A stretch of DNA of 64,000 bases, taken from NCBI GenBank assembly GCA_964644845.1, contig CAZXXS010000012.1:1-64000 (forward strand), written 5' to 3'. Below are positions 35,547 through 44,763 of the stretch, one piece after another. The notes beneath the pieces are model-generated. The model had not been told where the DNA came from. It was given only the letters and a program-made list of their open reading frames with translations, and ran no database searches. The first letter of the stretch is position 1. Each line of letters starts with the position of its first letter. The position numbers and the translations under genes were made by a program. The DNA comes from Geothermovivens sp964644845. Lineage in GTDB: Bacteria > Zhuqueibacterota > Zhuqueibacteria > Oleimicrobiales > Geothermoviventaceae.

Positions 35547-35769
35547 CTACTCCTGCGAGACCTTGCAGGTACGGATCCCGAACACAGAGTACAGAGCGCA
35601 GTAGCCGACCAGCCCGGTCACAAGCAAGAACACTCCAATGATCCCCACCACCCAACCCCCGATGCTACGCCGCCCAACGCAAGCCCAGACCAGCAGAAGA
35701 ATCCCGAAGACAACCTGGACGATCCGATCCACGATACTTTCGTTTTTTCACTCTTCCCTCTTGCGTCAT
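35547..35769 (-). pseudogene. Small DUF2892-type membrane protein with apparent frame break
   Basis: The downstream frame (35732-35547) encodes a 61-residue protein starting at a GTG without ribosome site: MDRIVQVVFGILLLVWACVG and two membrane helices, like the DUF2892/YgaP C-terminal family. A better start lies upstream: GGGAGGCAAA then ATG at 35769, but its frame is off by one. Removing a single A from the run of six (35743-35748) joins them as MTQEGRVKNESIVDRIVQVV, which matches the usual N-terminus of the family. So this is a base-calling error, transcriptional slippage on A6, or a broken gene. Function of the family is unclear. Confidence 0.7.
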
Positions 35770-35829
35770 TTTGCCTCCCAGCGCTCACGGACAACCGCTT
35801 CCACACCACCACAGCGTGAAAACGTTTCC

Positions 35830-38364
35830 CTACCCCCCGAAAATCCGGGCCAGGTAGTAGCCGACGTACGCCAGGAAAGCCCGCTCGTGCTGAAGGTAAG
35901 CAAGTACCACAACAACGGCCAGCAGAACCACCCCCAGCAAAATAGCGGTCGACAGAGCTACGGAACGGCGGAAAACCGTTGCGGTACCACGGATTAGCCT
36001 GACAAAAAACCAGAGCGCCAGCAAAGCCCAGAGAACGAGAGTGACCCAGAGAAATCCCCGGGACAGGATCATCAACCGGTAGGCTACTGTCGCCCACAAA
36101 ATGCCCGGAAGAAAAGCGGTGGCAATCCAGAAAATGAAAGTGAGGCACTGGCTCAGTGGGATGTAGTACCCCAGCACAAAGCCGAGAATCCAGATAAACC
36201 AGGCTACGAGCACCAGGATCAGGAATCCAACCCCGGTAAACACAACCAGCGCCCAGGAGGGGTGCCACGCAAGCCACACAAGAACGGCCTTGCCAGCCAC
36301 CTCGCCGAACAACAACCCGCTGAGTTCGTCGAAGATCAGAGAGCGCTTCAAGAAAAACAGCACCGCGGAAGCGAAGAGCGCAAACGAAAGCGAGGCAAAC
36401 AACCCCTGCAGGAAGGTGTGGTAAGCAAAGATTTTGCGGCTCGAGCGCACGTCCTCGTAGATGCTGCTCGGGTAGATGAAAATGCGGCGGATGTTTCCCC
36501 TGAAGCGGCGGTCACGGCGAAAGTACCAGAGGAAAATCCCGATGGCGATCAAGCTAAGCAAAGTGAACAGTGCAGTTCGTTCGGGTACAAAAGATACGAA
36601 ACGCATCTTGGGCGCCTCGTCACCCGCGAACAGCGACCGGACCACACGGTACTGCAACCGTCGCGAACCATCTACCCGCAGTACCCCGTAGGGCAACCAC
36701 TCTGTGGGCGGGGGACCAAGCCACAACAGCGGCGAAGGGCCACGCCAATCCTGCCAAGCTCGTACGACCAGGCCGGCTGCTGCTTGAGAAGTCAACCACC
36801 CTTTCCCTGCCCGGAGAAGGCGAATTGAGCGATTCTCTTCAATCATTTCCGGTGGCAACTTCGCTTCTGCCGGCCGGTACGGCAAAAAGCCCACAATGGG
36901 CAACACGACGTGTCTGGCAAGCGCTCCCTGCAGCTTCGGCCTGTGCCCTCGATCGGCGGCGTCGAGGAAAACCCAGTCAGTGGGAAATGACTCCCGAACC
37001 TTAGCTGCCTCCCGTGGTGATGCAACCACGTAAGTTGGACGGGAATCCAAAACAGTAGCCCGTTCGCGCAACGTCTCGAGAACCGTCTGTACCTTGGAGT
37101 CCCAAAAATCCAGGCCTACGCCCAGGCCCCAGGCCGCCACGGAAGGGTGACTTCGGTCGCGCAGCACCATTTCTGAAACGTACCCCAGAGCCTGCTCCAC
37201 CAGTGCCGGGCGTTCGAGAAGGGGCGTCGGCACTTTCCACAGAGGGATTTCTTCGAAGACGAAAAGCCCCAGACTGTCTGCCGCGTCGACCAGGACAGGG
37301 TCCGGTGGTCCCCCCACCACACGTACAGCGTTGCACCCAGTGCCTTTGATCTGACGTACCGTTTCGATCGCCCACGTTCCGCGGTCTACACCGGGGGGAG
37401 CCGTTCCACTGCCGACCAGCTCCACTGCCTTCCACTGAAACGGCACGTCGTTGAGAAAAAGGTGTGTCCCCTCGCTCACTAACGAACGGAAACCAATCTT
37501 CAGCTCGGTAGCGTCGACCGGCTGACCCGCTGCATCCACAAGGCTCAAGCGCAACCGGTAAAGTCGTGGCTCATCGGGCGACCACGTCTGCACAGACACA
37601 GGGCCAAGCGCCCCTGTCACCGTGGTTCGCAGCTTTCCGCTAAAGTTGACGGGCTGGTTCCCAAGCCTAACCAACACTTTGCCGGAATGTGGGTCAACCA
37701 GCTCAGCCCGCCAGTTCAACTGTCCGATTCCCGCGTCGCCTCGTCTGGCCAGTTCGGCCTGGAGCCGAACCTTACCACGGCCCTTTTCCGCAACTTCGGT
37801 TTGAACGTAAACCTCCCGCACTGCTGCTGGAGGAACGAACAAGAGGTACAACGGCAAAGCCACACCTGTGCCGCCGTGCCAGGCCATGGGTCGGTGCTTG
37901 AGCGGTAGCGAGTCGCGTGCCCTGTACTCGCCCAGAATGTGGATTCGCAGCCGGTTGCTTCCGGGAATCTTCAGCAACGATTCATCCAGATCAATCGCAA
38001 AACTCGAGCGCCCGCCAACGTGACTTCCGACGAAGCGATCGTTGAGCCAAATTTCGCACTCGCGGCTCACACCGTACGCAACAAGCCACACCTGTTTCCC
38101 CACGCAGGTTGTGTCGAGATCGAAAGCGCGCTCGAGTACAAGCTCTCCTTCTTGCTCAACGAAAAAGGGTACCCGAACTCGGGCCGTCGTCTGGACACCC
38201 CTCGCTTTCAGAACCCGCCACTCCCCCGCAAGGTCCAGCACGGACCTGGTGGATGAGGGTCCAAGCCAAGGCAGCGTGTCAAACGCTGCCTGAGAAACCG
38301 TGGCGATTAGAAAAGTAACCAGGAGAGTCGCACTGAAAGAGAGCGGCAGGATTCTGTTTCTCAT
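35830..38364 (-). CDS. GH2-like ectodomain fused to a polytopic membrane domain
   Basis: About 844 residues. Signal peptide 1-26, then a galactose-binding-like jelly roll (LAGEWRVLKARG; CEIWLNDRFVGSHVGG; NRLRIHILGE), an Ig-like middle (TWSPDEPRLYRLRLSLVDAAG) and a GH2-type TIM barrel part (LFLNDVPFQWKAVE; ADSLGLFVFEEIPLW; VLRDRSHPSVAAWGLG). In active GH2 enzymes WGLGNE holds the acid/base Glu; here it is WGLGVGLD, so that residue is missing. The C-terminal ~260 residues hold about seven hydrophobic helices (FTLLSLIAIGIFLWYF onward). A surface carbohydrate sensor or scaffold is plausible. The ATG at 38364 is chosen over TTG at 38379; both ribosome sites are weak. Confidence 0.8.
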   Translation of the reverse strand: MRNRILPLSFSATLLVTFLIATVSQAAFDTLPWLGPSSTRSVLDLAGEWRVLKARGVQTTARVRVPFFVEQEGELVLERAFDLDTTCVGKQVWLVAYGVSRECEIWLNDRFVGSHVGGRSSFAIDLDESLLKIPGSNRLRIHILGEYRARDSLPLKHRPMAWHGGTGVALPLYLLFVPPAAVREVYVQTEVAEKGRGKVRLQAELARRGDAGIGQLNWRAELVDPHSGKVLVRLGNQPVNFSGKLRTTVTGALGPVSVQTWSPDEPRLYRLRLSLVDAAGQPVDATELKIGFRSLVSEGTHLFLNDVPFQWKAVELVGSGTAPPGVDRGTWAIETVRQIKGTGCNAVRVVGGPPDPVLVDAADSLGLFVFEEIPLWKVPTPLLERPALVEQALGYVSEMVLRDRSHPSVAAWGLGVGLDFWDSKVQTVLETLRERATVLDSRPTYVVASPREAAKVRESFPTDWVFLDAADRGHRPKLQGALARHVVLPIVGFLPYRPAEAKLPPEMIEENRSIRLLRAGKGWLTSQAAAGLVVRAWQDWRGPSPLLWLGPPPTEWLPYGVLRVDGSRRLQYRVVRSLFAGDEAPKMRFVSFVPERTALFTLLSLIAIGIFLWYFRRDRRFRGNIRRIFIYPSSIYEDVRSSRKIFAYHTFLQGLFASLSFALFASAVLFFLKRSLIFDELSGLLFGEVAGKAVLVWLAWHPSWALVVFTGVGFLILVLVAWFIWILGFVLGYYIPLSQCLTFIFWIATAFLPGILWATVAYRLMILSRGFLWVTLVLWALLALWFFVRLIRGTATVFRRSVALSTAILLGVVLLAVVVVLAYLQHERAFLAYVGYYLARIFGG

Positions 38365-38458
38365 GATCGTGGGTTCCAAATCGCCTTTATTCGCCCCAAA
38401 GCCACCCGAGAGTCCTTCCCTGGATCGACGGCCCGCGTAGCCTCAACTACACAAACGA

Positions 38459-39682
38459 TTAGTCATCGACAACCGCCGCTGCCACGACGTTCGCCACCAG
38501 GCTCCGCAGACGAACAACACTGCCGCGGTCGTACGGGTGCACACGGTTCGTGAGCAGAATGACAATCGTGCGCGTGTCGCGGTCCACCCAAATCGACGTT
38601 CCAGTGTAGCCTGTGTGCCCGAAGCCCGACGGCGGGAACAGGTCCCCACCATTCGAGGCATAAGCAGAGCTGACGTCCCAGCCGAGCCCGCGACCGGCGA
38701 ATGCTACCCGGGGGTACAGGGTGGTCATCCGTTCGACCGTCAGCGGACTGAAAACGCGCACGCCATCCAGTTCGCCGCCGTTCAGCAACATGCGGGCAAA
38801 CTTCAGCAGATCGTCTGCAGTGGAAAAGAGACCGGCGTTCCCGGACACGCCGCCCTGCAAGCGGGCCAGAGGATCGTGCACCCGTCCCACAAGAGGCTCA
38901 CCGTTTACCATCTCCGTTGGCACAACACGATCCAACTTTTCCGGACCGGGGAGGTAGCCTGTGTCGTGCATGCCCAAAGGCTCGAACAAGTGCTGCTTTG
39001 CAAATTCGTTGATCGGCTGCCCGGTAACCTTCTTCACAATGCCGGCCAAAGTAATGTAGCCGAGGCAGCTGTAGTGGAATTCCGTGCCCGGCGGAGCAAT
39101 CTTTGGCAGGCGGGCGATGTAGGCCACGAGGCTGTCCGTTTCGCAAGGGCGACCGAGCAGAGCAGCAGCCGTGTCCGCATTTGTGTAAGGCGGCAAACCG
39201 GAAGTGTGCGTAAGAAGATGGTAGATGCGCGCATCTTCAGCCACACGGCCGGAATCGTCCACAAAAGGCACAAAGCCGGGAACGTAATCTTTGACCAGAT
39301 CGAGAAGGCGAATCTTGCCTTGTTCAACCAGCAACATCACGCTGGATGCCGTGGCGACGGGTTTCGTGATCGACGCGAGGTCAAAAATAGCGTCCACCCG
39401 CATCGGTCGTTTCACAGGTACAAGCTGCATGTAGCCGTAGGCCTTGCGCAGCAGAATGTGCTGGTCCCGTGCAACCAGAAGCACAGCACCGGGGATCTCG
39501 CCGCTGTCGATGGCCTGTTGGATGGGTTCATCCACCCGCTGCAGGCGTTCCATCGAAATCCCGAACCGCGTCTCTCCTCCCTGGACTAATGCAGTTTTGC
39601 CGGTCTTCATGCCCGAGCTACAACCCATGAGTGTCAGTGCACCACCGAGAAAAAGGATCCACAAAGGCACGTCTGTTTTCAT
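38459..39682 (-). CDS. Beta-lactamase-fold serine hydrolase lipoprotein
   Basis: A 407-residue lipoprotein of the class C beta-lactamase/DD-peptidase fold family. Lipobox LTLMGCSSG (Cys near 20) after a signal peptide beginning at ATG 39682 (GGTGG 8 nt upstream). SxxK motif in DLASITKPVATASSV; the second motif is HYSCLGY where Tyr-Ser-Asn or Tyr-Ser-Asp is usual; third motif GHTGYTG. It may be an esterase or peptidase acting on envelope components. Placed between the GH2-like gene and the nucleoside phosphorylase; no functional link is evident. Confidence 0.88.
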   Translation of the reverse strand: MKTDVPLWILFLGGALTLMGCSSGMKTGKTALVQGGETRFGISMERLQRVDEPIQQAIDSGEIPGAVLLVARDQHILLRKAYGYMQLVPVKRPMRVDAIFDLASITKPVATASSVMLLVEQGKIRLLDLVKDYVPGFVPFVDDSGRVAEDARIYHLLTHTSGLPPYTNADTAAALLGRPCETDSLVAYIARLPKIAPPGTEFHYSCLGYITLAGIVKKVTGQPINEFAKQHLFEPLGMHDTGYLPGPEKLDRVVPTEMVNGEPLVGRVHDPLARLQGGVSGNAGLFSTADDLLKFARMLLNGGELDGVRVFSPLTVERMTTLYPRVAFAGRGLGWDVSSAYASNGGDLFPPSGFGHTGYTGTSIWVDRDTRTIVILLTNRVHPYDRGSVVRLRSLVANVVAAAVVDD

Positions 39683-39855
39683 TGTAAGCCACCCGTCCGT
39701 GCGTTGCTTCACCGTCCCAGGGGCAAATACAGCTGGCTCCCATCCCCGAAGGCCTTTGATGTTGCGAACGCCCCCACTCGCCCCGTGTAAGATGCCCTCG
39801 GTTTTCACCCCCCTTGCCCTCCAAACGCAAAGAACAATCTCGTCGGGCCAGCAGA

Positions 39856-41172
39856 TCAGTTGCCTGGCCGCATTTCTCCGAGAATCAGCTTGCGTGGGTC
39901 CGGAGGGTGATCGCCAAACGCGTAGGCCGTTGAGACCATCCTTTCCGCCACGGTCAAGGAGTCTTTCTTCTGCGACGTCTGCAACACAGCAACAGGCTCG
40001 CCAGCCTGTACCGCCTCACCCGCTACTTTCAGCAAGCGCACGCCTGCAAGCGGATCCACCGCGTCTCCAATCTGCTTCCGCCCAGCTCCAAGCTCCAGAG
40101 CAGCCACACCCACACCAAGGGCATCAACGCGACGCACGAAGCCCGATCTCGGCGCTTTGACCTCCAGCCTGTGCCTCGGCTCCGGGTAGCGACGTGGATC
40201 TTCCAGGACCGATGTTTCACCCCCTTGAGCCCGAACCATCTCCAGGAACTTCTGCCAGGCGCTTCCGTCGTGTAGACATTTAGCCGCTTGTCTCCTGGCC
40301 GAAACCACGTCCGAGACCAACCCCGTCAAAGTCAACATTCGCGCCGTTAGCTCCAGGGTCAGCTCCACAACGTCTGCCGGTCCGCGCCCGCGCAACACGT
40401 CGATGCTCTCCTCGACTTCCACCCAGTTGCCGACCGCTCGGCCCAGGGGCTGCGACATGTCGGTCAACAATGCCACCGCGCTGAGTCCCAGCTTGTCCGC
40501 TACGGTGAGCAAGCTGCGTGCCAGTCCACGTGCGCTCTCGGCGCTCTTGAAAAACGCCCCACTTCCCACCTTCACATCCAGCACAAGGGCCTCGATCCCT
40601 TCGGCTGTTTTCTTGCTCAAAATGCTGCCCGTCACAAGAGGAATCGAAGCTACCGTGGCCGTCGCATCCCGCAAGGCGTAAAGTTTCTTGTCCGCGGGCA
40701 CCATCTCCGCAGTTTGCCCCGTGATTGCGACACCAATCTCTGCGACCTGGCGTTGAAATTCTTCAAGCGAGAGGTCCGTGCGGTAACCGGGAATGGCCTC
40801 CAGCTTGTCTAAGGTACCGCCACTGTGTTCCAGGGAACGGCCAGACATCATCGGGACAGCTGCACCACAAACAGCCGCAAGAGGTGCGAGGATCAACGAG
40901 ATCTTGTCGCCCACCCCTCCGGTGCTGTGTTTGTCGACAGCGGGACGACCCAAATTGTCAAAGTGGGCCCTCCGCCCCGAGGCGATCATCCGAGACGTCA
41001 GAGCGAACGTTTCCGCCGGGGTCATGCCGTTCAGGTAAACGGCCATCAAAAACGCCGCCATCTGGTAGTCGGGAACGTCGCCAGCCACGTAACTGCGGAT
41101 CAGGAAATCAATCTCGTCGATCGACAGTTCCAACCTGTCGCGCTTCTTCGCCAGAATTGTGCGTGCGTCCAC
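39856..41172 (-). CDS. deoA: Pyrimidine-nucleoside (thymidine) phosphorylase
   Basis: A 438-residue enzyme that phosphorolyses thymidine, deoxyuridine or uridine to the base and (deoxy)ribose 1-phosphate. KHSTGGVGDKISLIL is the phosphate site, SGRSLEHSGGTLDKLEAI the family signature, and ALRDATATVASIPLVTGSILSKK a substrate segment. The GTG at 41172 (CGGAG upstream) matches where relatives begin; a TTG 12 codons earlier is the alternative. Next gene upstream is deoC, so the pathway nucleoside to deoxyribose 1-phosphate to acetaldehyde plus glyceraldehyde 3-phosphate is nearly complete here. Confidence 0.93.
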   Translation of the reverse strand: MDARTILAKKRDRLELSIDEIDFLIRSYVAGDVPDYQMAAFLMAVYLNGMTPAETFALTSRMIASGRRAHFDNLGRPAVDKHSTGGVGDKISLILAPLAAVCGAAVPMMSGRSLEHSGGTLDKLEAIPGYRTDLSLEEFQRQVAEIGVAITGQTAEMVPADKKLYALRDATATVASIPLVTGSILSKKTAEGIEALVLDVKVGSGAFFKSAESARGLARSLLTVADKLGLSAVALLTDMSQPLGRAVGNWVEVEESIDVLRGRGPADVVELTLELTARMLTLTGLVSDVVSARRQAAKCLHDGSAWQKFLEMVRAQGGETSVLEDPRRYPEPRHRLEVKAPRSGFVRRVDALGVGVAALELGAGRKQIGDAVDPLAGVRLLKVAGEAVQAGEPVAVLQTSQKKDSLTVAERMVSTAYAFGDHPPDPRKLILGEMRPGN

Positions 41173-41316
41173 AGGATCTCCGCGCTCAGTTCGAAAATCG
41201 ATTGCCAATCTTCCCCCGCTGTCTCAATCCACAAAATACTTCGTCTCCGTTACCGATCACTGGCTAAACAACCGCACAACCACCCCAAGCCGCCCTCGGT
41301 TGGTCCGGAGATTCTG

Positions 41317-42006
41317 CTAAAAGCTCTCCGCCGTTACGATCGCCACACCGGAGCTCGTCCCAATCCGGTTGGCTCCAGCACGAATCATGGCCAGCGCTGT
41401 GGCCGCGTCCCGGATGCCGCCTGCAGCTTTTACACCCAACTGCGGTCCCACTGTGTCCCGCATCAAGCGCACATCCTCGAGAGTAGCGCCCCCCTTGTTG
41501 AATCCGGTCGACGTCTTCACGTAGTCGGCACCCGCTTCTTTAGCGAGCAAGCAAGCGCGCTGTTTTTCTTCGTCGCTGAGCAGACAGGTTTCGATGATTA
41601 CCTTCAAGATGGCCTTCCCGCCCAGAATATTCGCGACACGGGCAATTTCCTTCCGCACTTCGTCAAACAAACCTGCCTTCAGAAACCCAACGTTGATGAC
41701 CATGTCGATTTCGTCCGCCCCGTCGCGCAACGCCGTCTTGGCTTCAAAAACCTTTTGGTCCCCGTTGGTTGCGCCCAGCGGAAAACCCACCACAGTCCCG
41801 ACATGCACACCGCTGCCAGCAAGATCGTGCTTACAGAGGGGAACGTAACACGGGTTGACACACACGCTGGCAAAGTGGTGCCGCCGAGCCTCTTCGCACA
41901 GACGCTCGATGTCCGCAGGTGTGGCTTCGGGTTTCAGATTGGTGTGATCAATGTAACGCGCCAAATCAGATGGTTTCTGAATGGCATCAACGGTAAATTC
42001 GCTCAT
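41317..42006 (-). CDS. deoC: Deoxyribose-phosphate aldolase
   Basis: Class I aldolase (229 residues) cleaving 2-deoxyribose 5-phosphate to acetaldehyde and glyceraldehyde 3-phosphate. Schiff-base lysine in ADYVKTSTGFNKGGAT; VGFPLGATN and EIDMVINVGFLKAG are barrel signatures; VKAAGGIRD carries the second lysine. ATG at 42006 with GGGAG 5 nt upstream; in-frame ATGs or TTGs further up lack homology. Operon-like with the nucleoside phosphorylase (144-nt gap) and the phosphohexomutase upstream (192-nt gap). Confidence 0.95.
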   Translation of the reverse strand: MSEFTVDAIQKPSDLARYIDHTNLKPEATPADIERLCEEARRHHFASVCVNPCYVPLCKHDLAGSGVHVGTVVGFPLGATNGDQKVFEAKTALRDGADEIDMVINVGFLKAGLFDEVRKEIARVANILGGKAILKVIIETCLLSDEEKQRACLLAKEAGADYVKTSTGFNKGGATLEDVRLMRDTVGPQLGVKAAGGIRDAATALAMIRAGANRIGTSSGVAIVTAESF

Positions 42007-42198
42007 AAACGCTCCCACACTGGTCCGCAGCTCCGGGAGCTTCCAAGCTCCCCGTGTCCCTTGTCCCCTTGTGCTGACCCGGCCACGGCTTTCCGGCGCG
42101 CTCTGGCACACGCTTCAAGCATCCCCAGCTGAGCCTCGCAGCAGCGGTCGGTCCGGTTCTCGTACACACCCTTTTCCTGCGCGAGCAGGCACTGACGG

Positions 42199-43575
42199 TC
42201 AGCCCTGCGTGCTGCCTTTGGGAATTTGGCTCAGCAAGTCGCGCAAAATCGCAAGATGCTCGTCGGCAAGACGACGCGCCCGTTCCGGAGTAGGAGCCTC
42301 GGCCATCACTCGAACAATCGGCTCCGTGTTCGAAGGCCGCACCTGCACCCAGGCATCTTCCAGCAGAAGCTTTACCCCGTCAGTTAGATCAACGTCAGCA
42401 GGCCCCAGCTTCTCTTTGTACCGCTCCACGATCTCGGGAGCCGGAACAGACCCCACTTCGATCCGGTCTTTCACCATCGCGTACTGCGGTAGACTGCTGT
42501 GCCACCGGGAAATGGGTTCGCCCTTTTCGAGAAGCCCCTGAAGGATCAAAGCGAGCCCAACGGGTGCATCTCGTCCCAGGTGAACATCGGGAAGAATTAC
42601 CCCGCCGTTGCCCTCGCCGGCGATTGTCGCACCTACCTCGCGGGCTTTCTTGGCCACGTGAATCTCGCCAACCTTGGTTCGAACAACTGTTGCGCCGTAC
42701 CGAGCTGCCAGATCATCGATGGCTCGCGTCGTTGAAGCGTTGACCACAACCGGCCCCGGCCGCTTGGACAGCACGAAGTCTGTGGCCAAAGCCAGCGTGT
42801 ACTCTTCACCCAGAGGCCGTCCGCTCTCGTCAACCAGTGCCAGTCGATCGACATCGGGATCCACAGCCAGGCCGAGGTCCGCCCCGAAAGCTCTGACGGC
42901 CTCGCCGAGTTCACCAAGGTGCTCCGGCAACGGTTCCGGCTTACGGGGGAAAAGACCGTTGGCCTCCTCGTGCAGAATCTTCGCTTCACAACCCAGGCGG
43001 TCAAGCAAGTACGGCAGGATTACCCCACCAGCACCGTGAACGCAGTCCGCCACGACACGAAAACGACGCCTGCGAATGCCTCTCACATCAAGAAACCGCA
43101 GATTCAAAATCTCCGCGACGTGCTCTTTAACAGCGCCGGTGAAATGCGACAGTTTTCCAACTCCATCCCATTTCGCGTAGCGAAAATCTCCCGCATCCAT
43201 CCGCCGCATCACTTCGGCGCCCTGCTCTTCATCCAAAAACAGGCCGTCCGGAGCAAGGAGCTTCAAGGCGTTCCACTCGATGGGATTGTGGCTAGCTGTG
43301 ATGATGATGCCGCCGTCCCCGTGGCGTTCGGTTGCGATTTCCGTCGTCGGCGTTGGACAGATGCCCAGATCGACGACGTCGCAACCAACCGCCATCAATC
43401 CGGAAATGACTGCCCCCCGCAACATTTCGCCTGTTACACGCGAATCGCGACCTAGAATTACCTTACCCCCACCGAGCCAACTGCCGTAAGCTTGCGCCAC
43501 ACGCAGCACAAGCTCCGGTGTCAATCCGTTTCCAACGACACCGCGAATTCCCGAAACCGAAACCAGAAGTGGCAT
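42199..43575 (-). CDS. glmM: Phosphohexomutase, GlmM-like
   Basis: A 458-residue alpha-D-phosphohexomutase. Phosphoserine site ITASHNPIEWNALKLL, metal loop AVDPDVDRLALVD, sugar loop GEGNGGVILP and phosphate loop RPSNTEPIVRVMAEA are all intact. The WNALKL variant is common in phosphoglucosamine mutases of Bacteroidetes, giving glucosamine 1-phosphate for peptidoglycan. Its position directly before deoC and deoA raises the alternative of a phosphopentomutase, which this operon otherwise lacks. AGGAG lies 6 nt before the ATG. Confidence 0.88.
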   Translation of the reverse strand: MPLLVSVSGIRGVVGNGLTPELVLRVAQAYGSWLGGGKVILGRDSRVTGEMLRGAVISGLMAVGCDVVDLGICPTPTTEIATERHGDGGIIITASHNPIEWNALKLLAPDGLFLDEEQGAEVMRRMDAGDFRYAKWDGVGKLSHFTGAVKEHVAEILNLRFLDVRGIRRRRFRVVADCVHGAGGVILPYLLDRLGCEAKILHEEANGLFPRKPEPLPEHLGELGEAVRAFGADLGLAVDPDVDRLALVDESGRPLGEEYTLALATDFVLSKRPGPVVVNASTTRAIDDLAARYGATVVRTKVGEIHVAKKAREVGATIAGEGNGGVILPDVHLGRDAPVGLALILQGLLEKGEPISRWHSSLPQYAMVKDRIEVGSVPAPEIVERYKEKLGPADVDLTDGVKLLLEDAWVQVRPSNTEPIVRVMAEAPTPERARRLADEHLAILRDLLSQIPKGSTQG

Positions 43576-43620
43576 GCCTAACTCCTTTTTTGTCCCCTCA
43601 TTAGTCCTGACGGGCGAATC

Positions 43621-43649
43621 AAGTTACCAAAAGTCGACTACAGATGCAA
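43621..43649 (-). promoter_or_regulatory. Promoter candidate for the phosphohexomutase-deoC-deoA set
   Basis: TTGCAT (43649-43644), 17 nt, TAACTT (43626-43621) on the minus strand, giving a start near 43614 and a 38-nt leader. Confidence 0.5.
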
Positions 43650-43994
43650 AGCAAAATTGGAACGGGTACAACCGTCGTTTCCATCCCGAAAAAAACCGCT
43701 CTCACGGCAGCAGCGAAAGGATGGGTACTTGCACCTGACCCGGTGCCGCACCCGTCATTTCTGCCCCGACTGTGCTCTTAAAGAACTCCCTGAAAAGCGT
43801 TTCGAAAGGTGGTGGAAAGACCGCAGCAGGCTCTCGGGCGCTTGGTTTCTCGAAAACCGCTGAATACGAGAGGTGCAAGGATTCCCCTACAACTCGGGGC
43901 CTTCCTCTTGAAGCAACTGTTGAGCGGGGACGATGCGGTTGCAGGAAACCAAAGTGTCCCATTCACGTACAAGCAAATGTCGCACGTTTGTCCT

Positions 43995-44023
43995 TTGCAA
44001 GCTTCGTGGGTGGGGTCTGTAAC
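43995..44023 (+). promoter_or_regulatory. Weak promoter candidate for the membrane protein
   Basis: TTGCAA (43995-44000), 17 nt, TGTAAC (44018-44023), 33 nt before the ATG at 44056. The -10 is poor. Confidence 0.3.
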
Positions 44024-44055
44024 CTGGAGGGCCTGATCAACTGCGAGGAAACAAA

Positions 44056-44763
44056 ATGACGTCCAACGAAAGAACGGGCTTGTGGGCTGGGATTGCACTG
44101 GTCGTCGTGGGCCTGATTGCTCTGGTGCACAACCTCTGGCCGTGGTGGTTCAACGAGACCTTTCTTTGGGCCGTCGCAACAACCGTTGTGGCGGCCGGAC
44201 TTTTCGTGAACTACCATCAGCGGAGACGGGGTGGACTTTTGGTTCTGGCGTGGGGCATGCTCGGAGTGGCAGGAACTCTGTTTCTCAATGCCTACGGGCG
44301 CCCGCTTTCCGAGGTTGCCGGAGCTTCGTTTGTACTCGGGTGGTCCCTCGGTTTCCTGGCCCTGCATCTGCATCAACCGGACAACTGGTGGCCGGCGTTC
44401 ATCGGCGGCACGCTGTTCGTACTGACCGCTCTCGTAGCACTGGCGGACCTCGATGCGCTTTACACTTACCAGCGGCGTTTTGTCTTTTTCTTCGGAATGG
44501 CACTTGTGTTCGGGTACATTTACTTGGGTGTAGGTGCAACCCAGAATCGCTGGGCCGGTGTGTCCGCCCTTGTGTCTTTGCTTCTGGCCGCCCTCTTTCT
44601 GCTAATCCATTCGGTCCCCGAAATGCGAGATTACGTGCTTCCTGGCATTTTGATCCTCCTGGGAATCTGGTTAACCGTGCGCGGGTTAGGAGCAAACCAC
44701 AAACACGCGGAGATCGCAGAGCCTCAGCAGCCGGCTGAATCTAGTCCAGAAGCGGAAGGCTGA
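44056..44763 (+). CDS. Polytopic membrane protein, unknown function
   Basis: A 235-residue protein with about seven hydrophobic segments (GIALVVVGLIALVHNLW; TFLWAVATTVVAAGLFV; GLLVLAWGMLGVAGTLFL; FVLGWSLGFLALHL; AFIGGTLFVLTALVAL; FVFFFGMALVFGYIYLGV; YVLPGILILLGIWLTV) and an acidic, Pro/Glu-rich tail. GCGAGG lies 7 nt before the ATG. The first and last helix pairs look alike, as in small LiaF/DUF5668-type membrane modules, but I cannot place it. It is a single-gene unit on the plus strand. Confidence 0.75.
   Translation: MTSNERTGLWAGIALVVVGLIALVHNLWPWWFNETFLWAVATTVVAAGLFVNYHQRRRGGLLVLAWGMLGVAGTLFLNAYGRPLSEVAGASFVLGWSLGFLALHLHQPDNWWPAFIGGTLFVLTALVALADLDALYTYQRRFVFFFGMALVFGYIYLGVGATQNRWAGVSALVSLLLAALFLLIHSVPEMRDYVLPGILILLGIWLTVRGLGANHKHAEIAEPQQPAESSPEAEG

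Larger units (their letters stand above)
43576..44055. other. Divergent intergenic region
   Basis: It separates the minus-strand phosphohexomutase and the plus-strand membrane protein and holds one promoter candidate for each. No gene is recognised between them. Confidence 0.55.
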
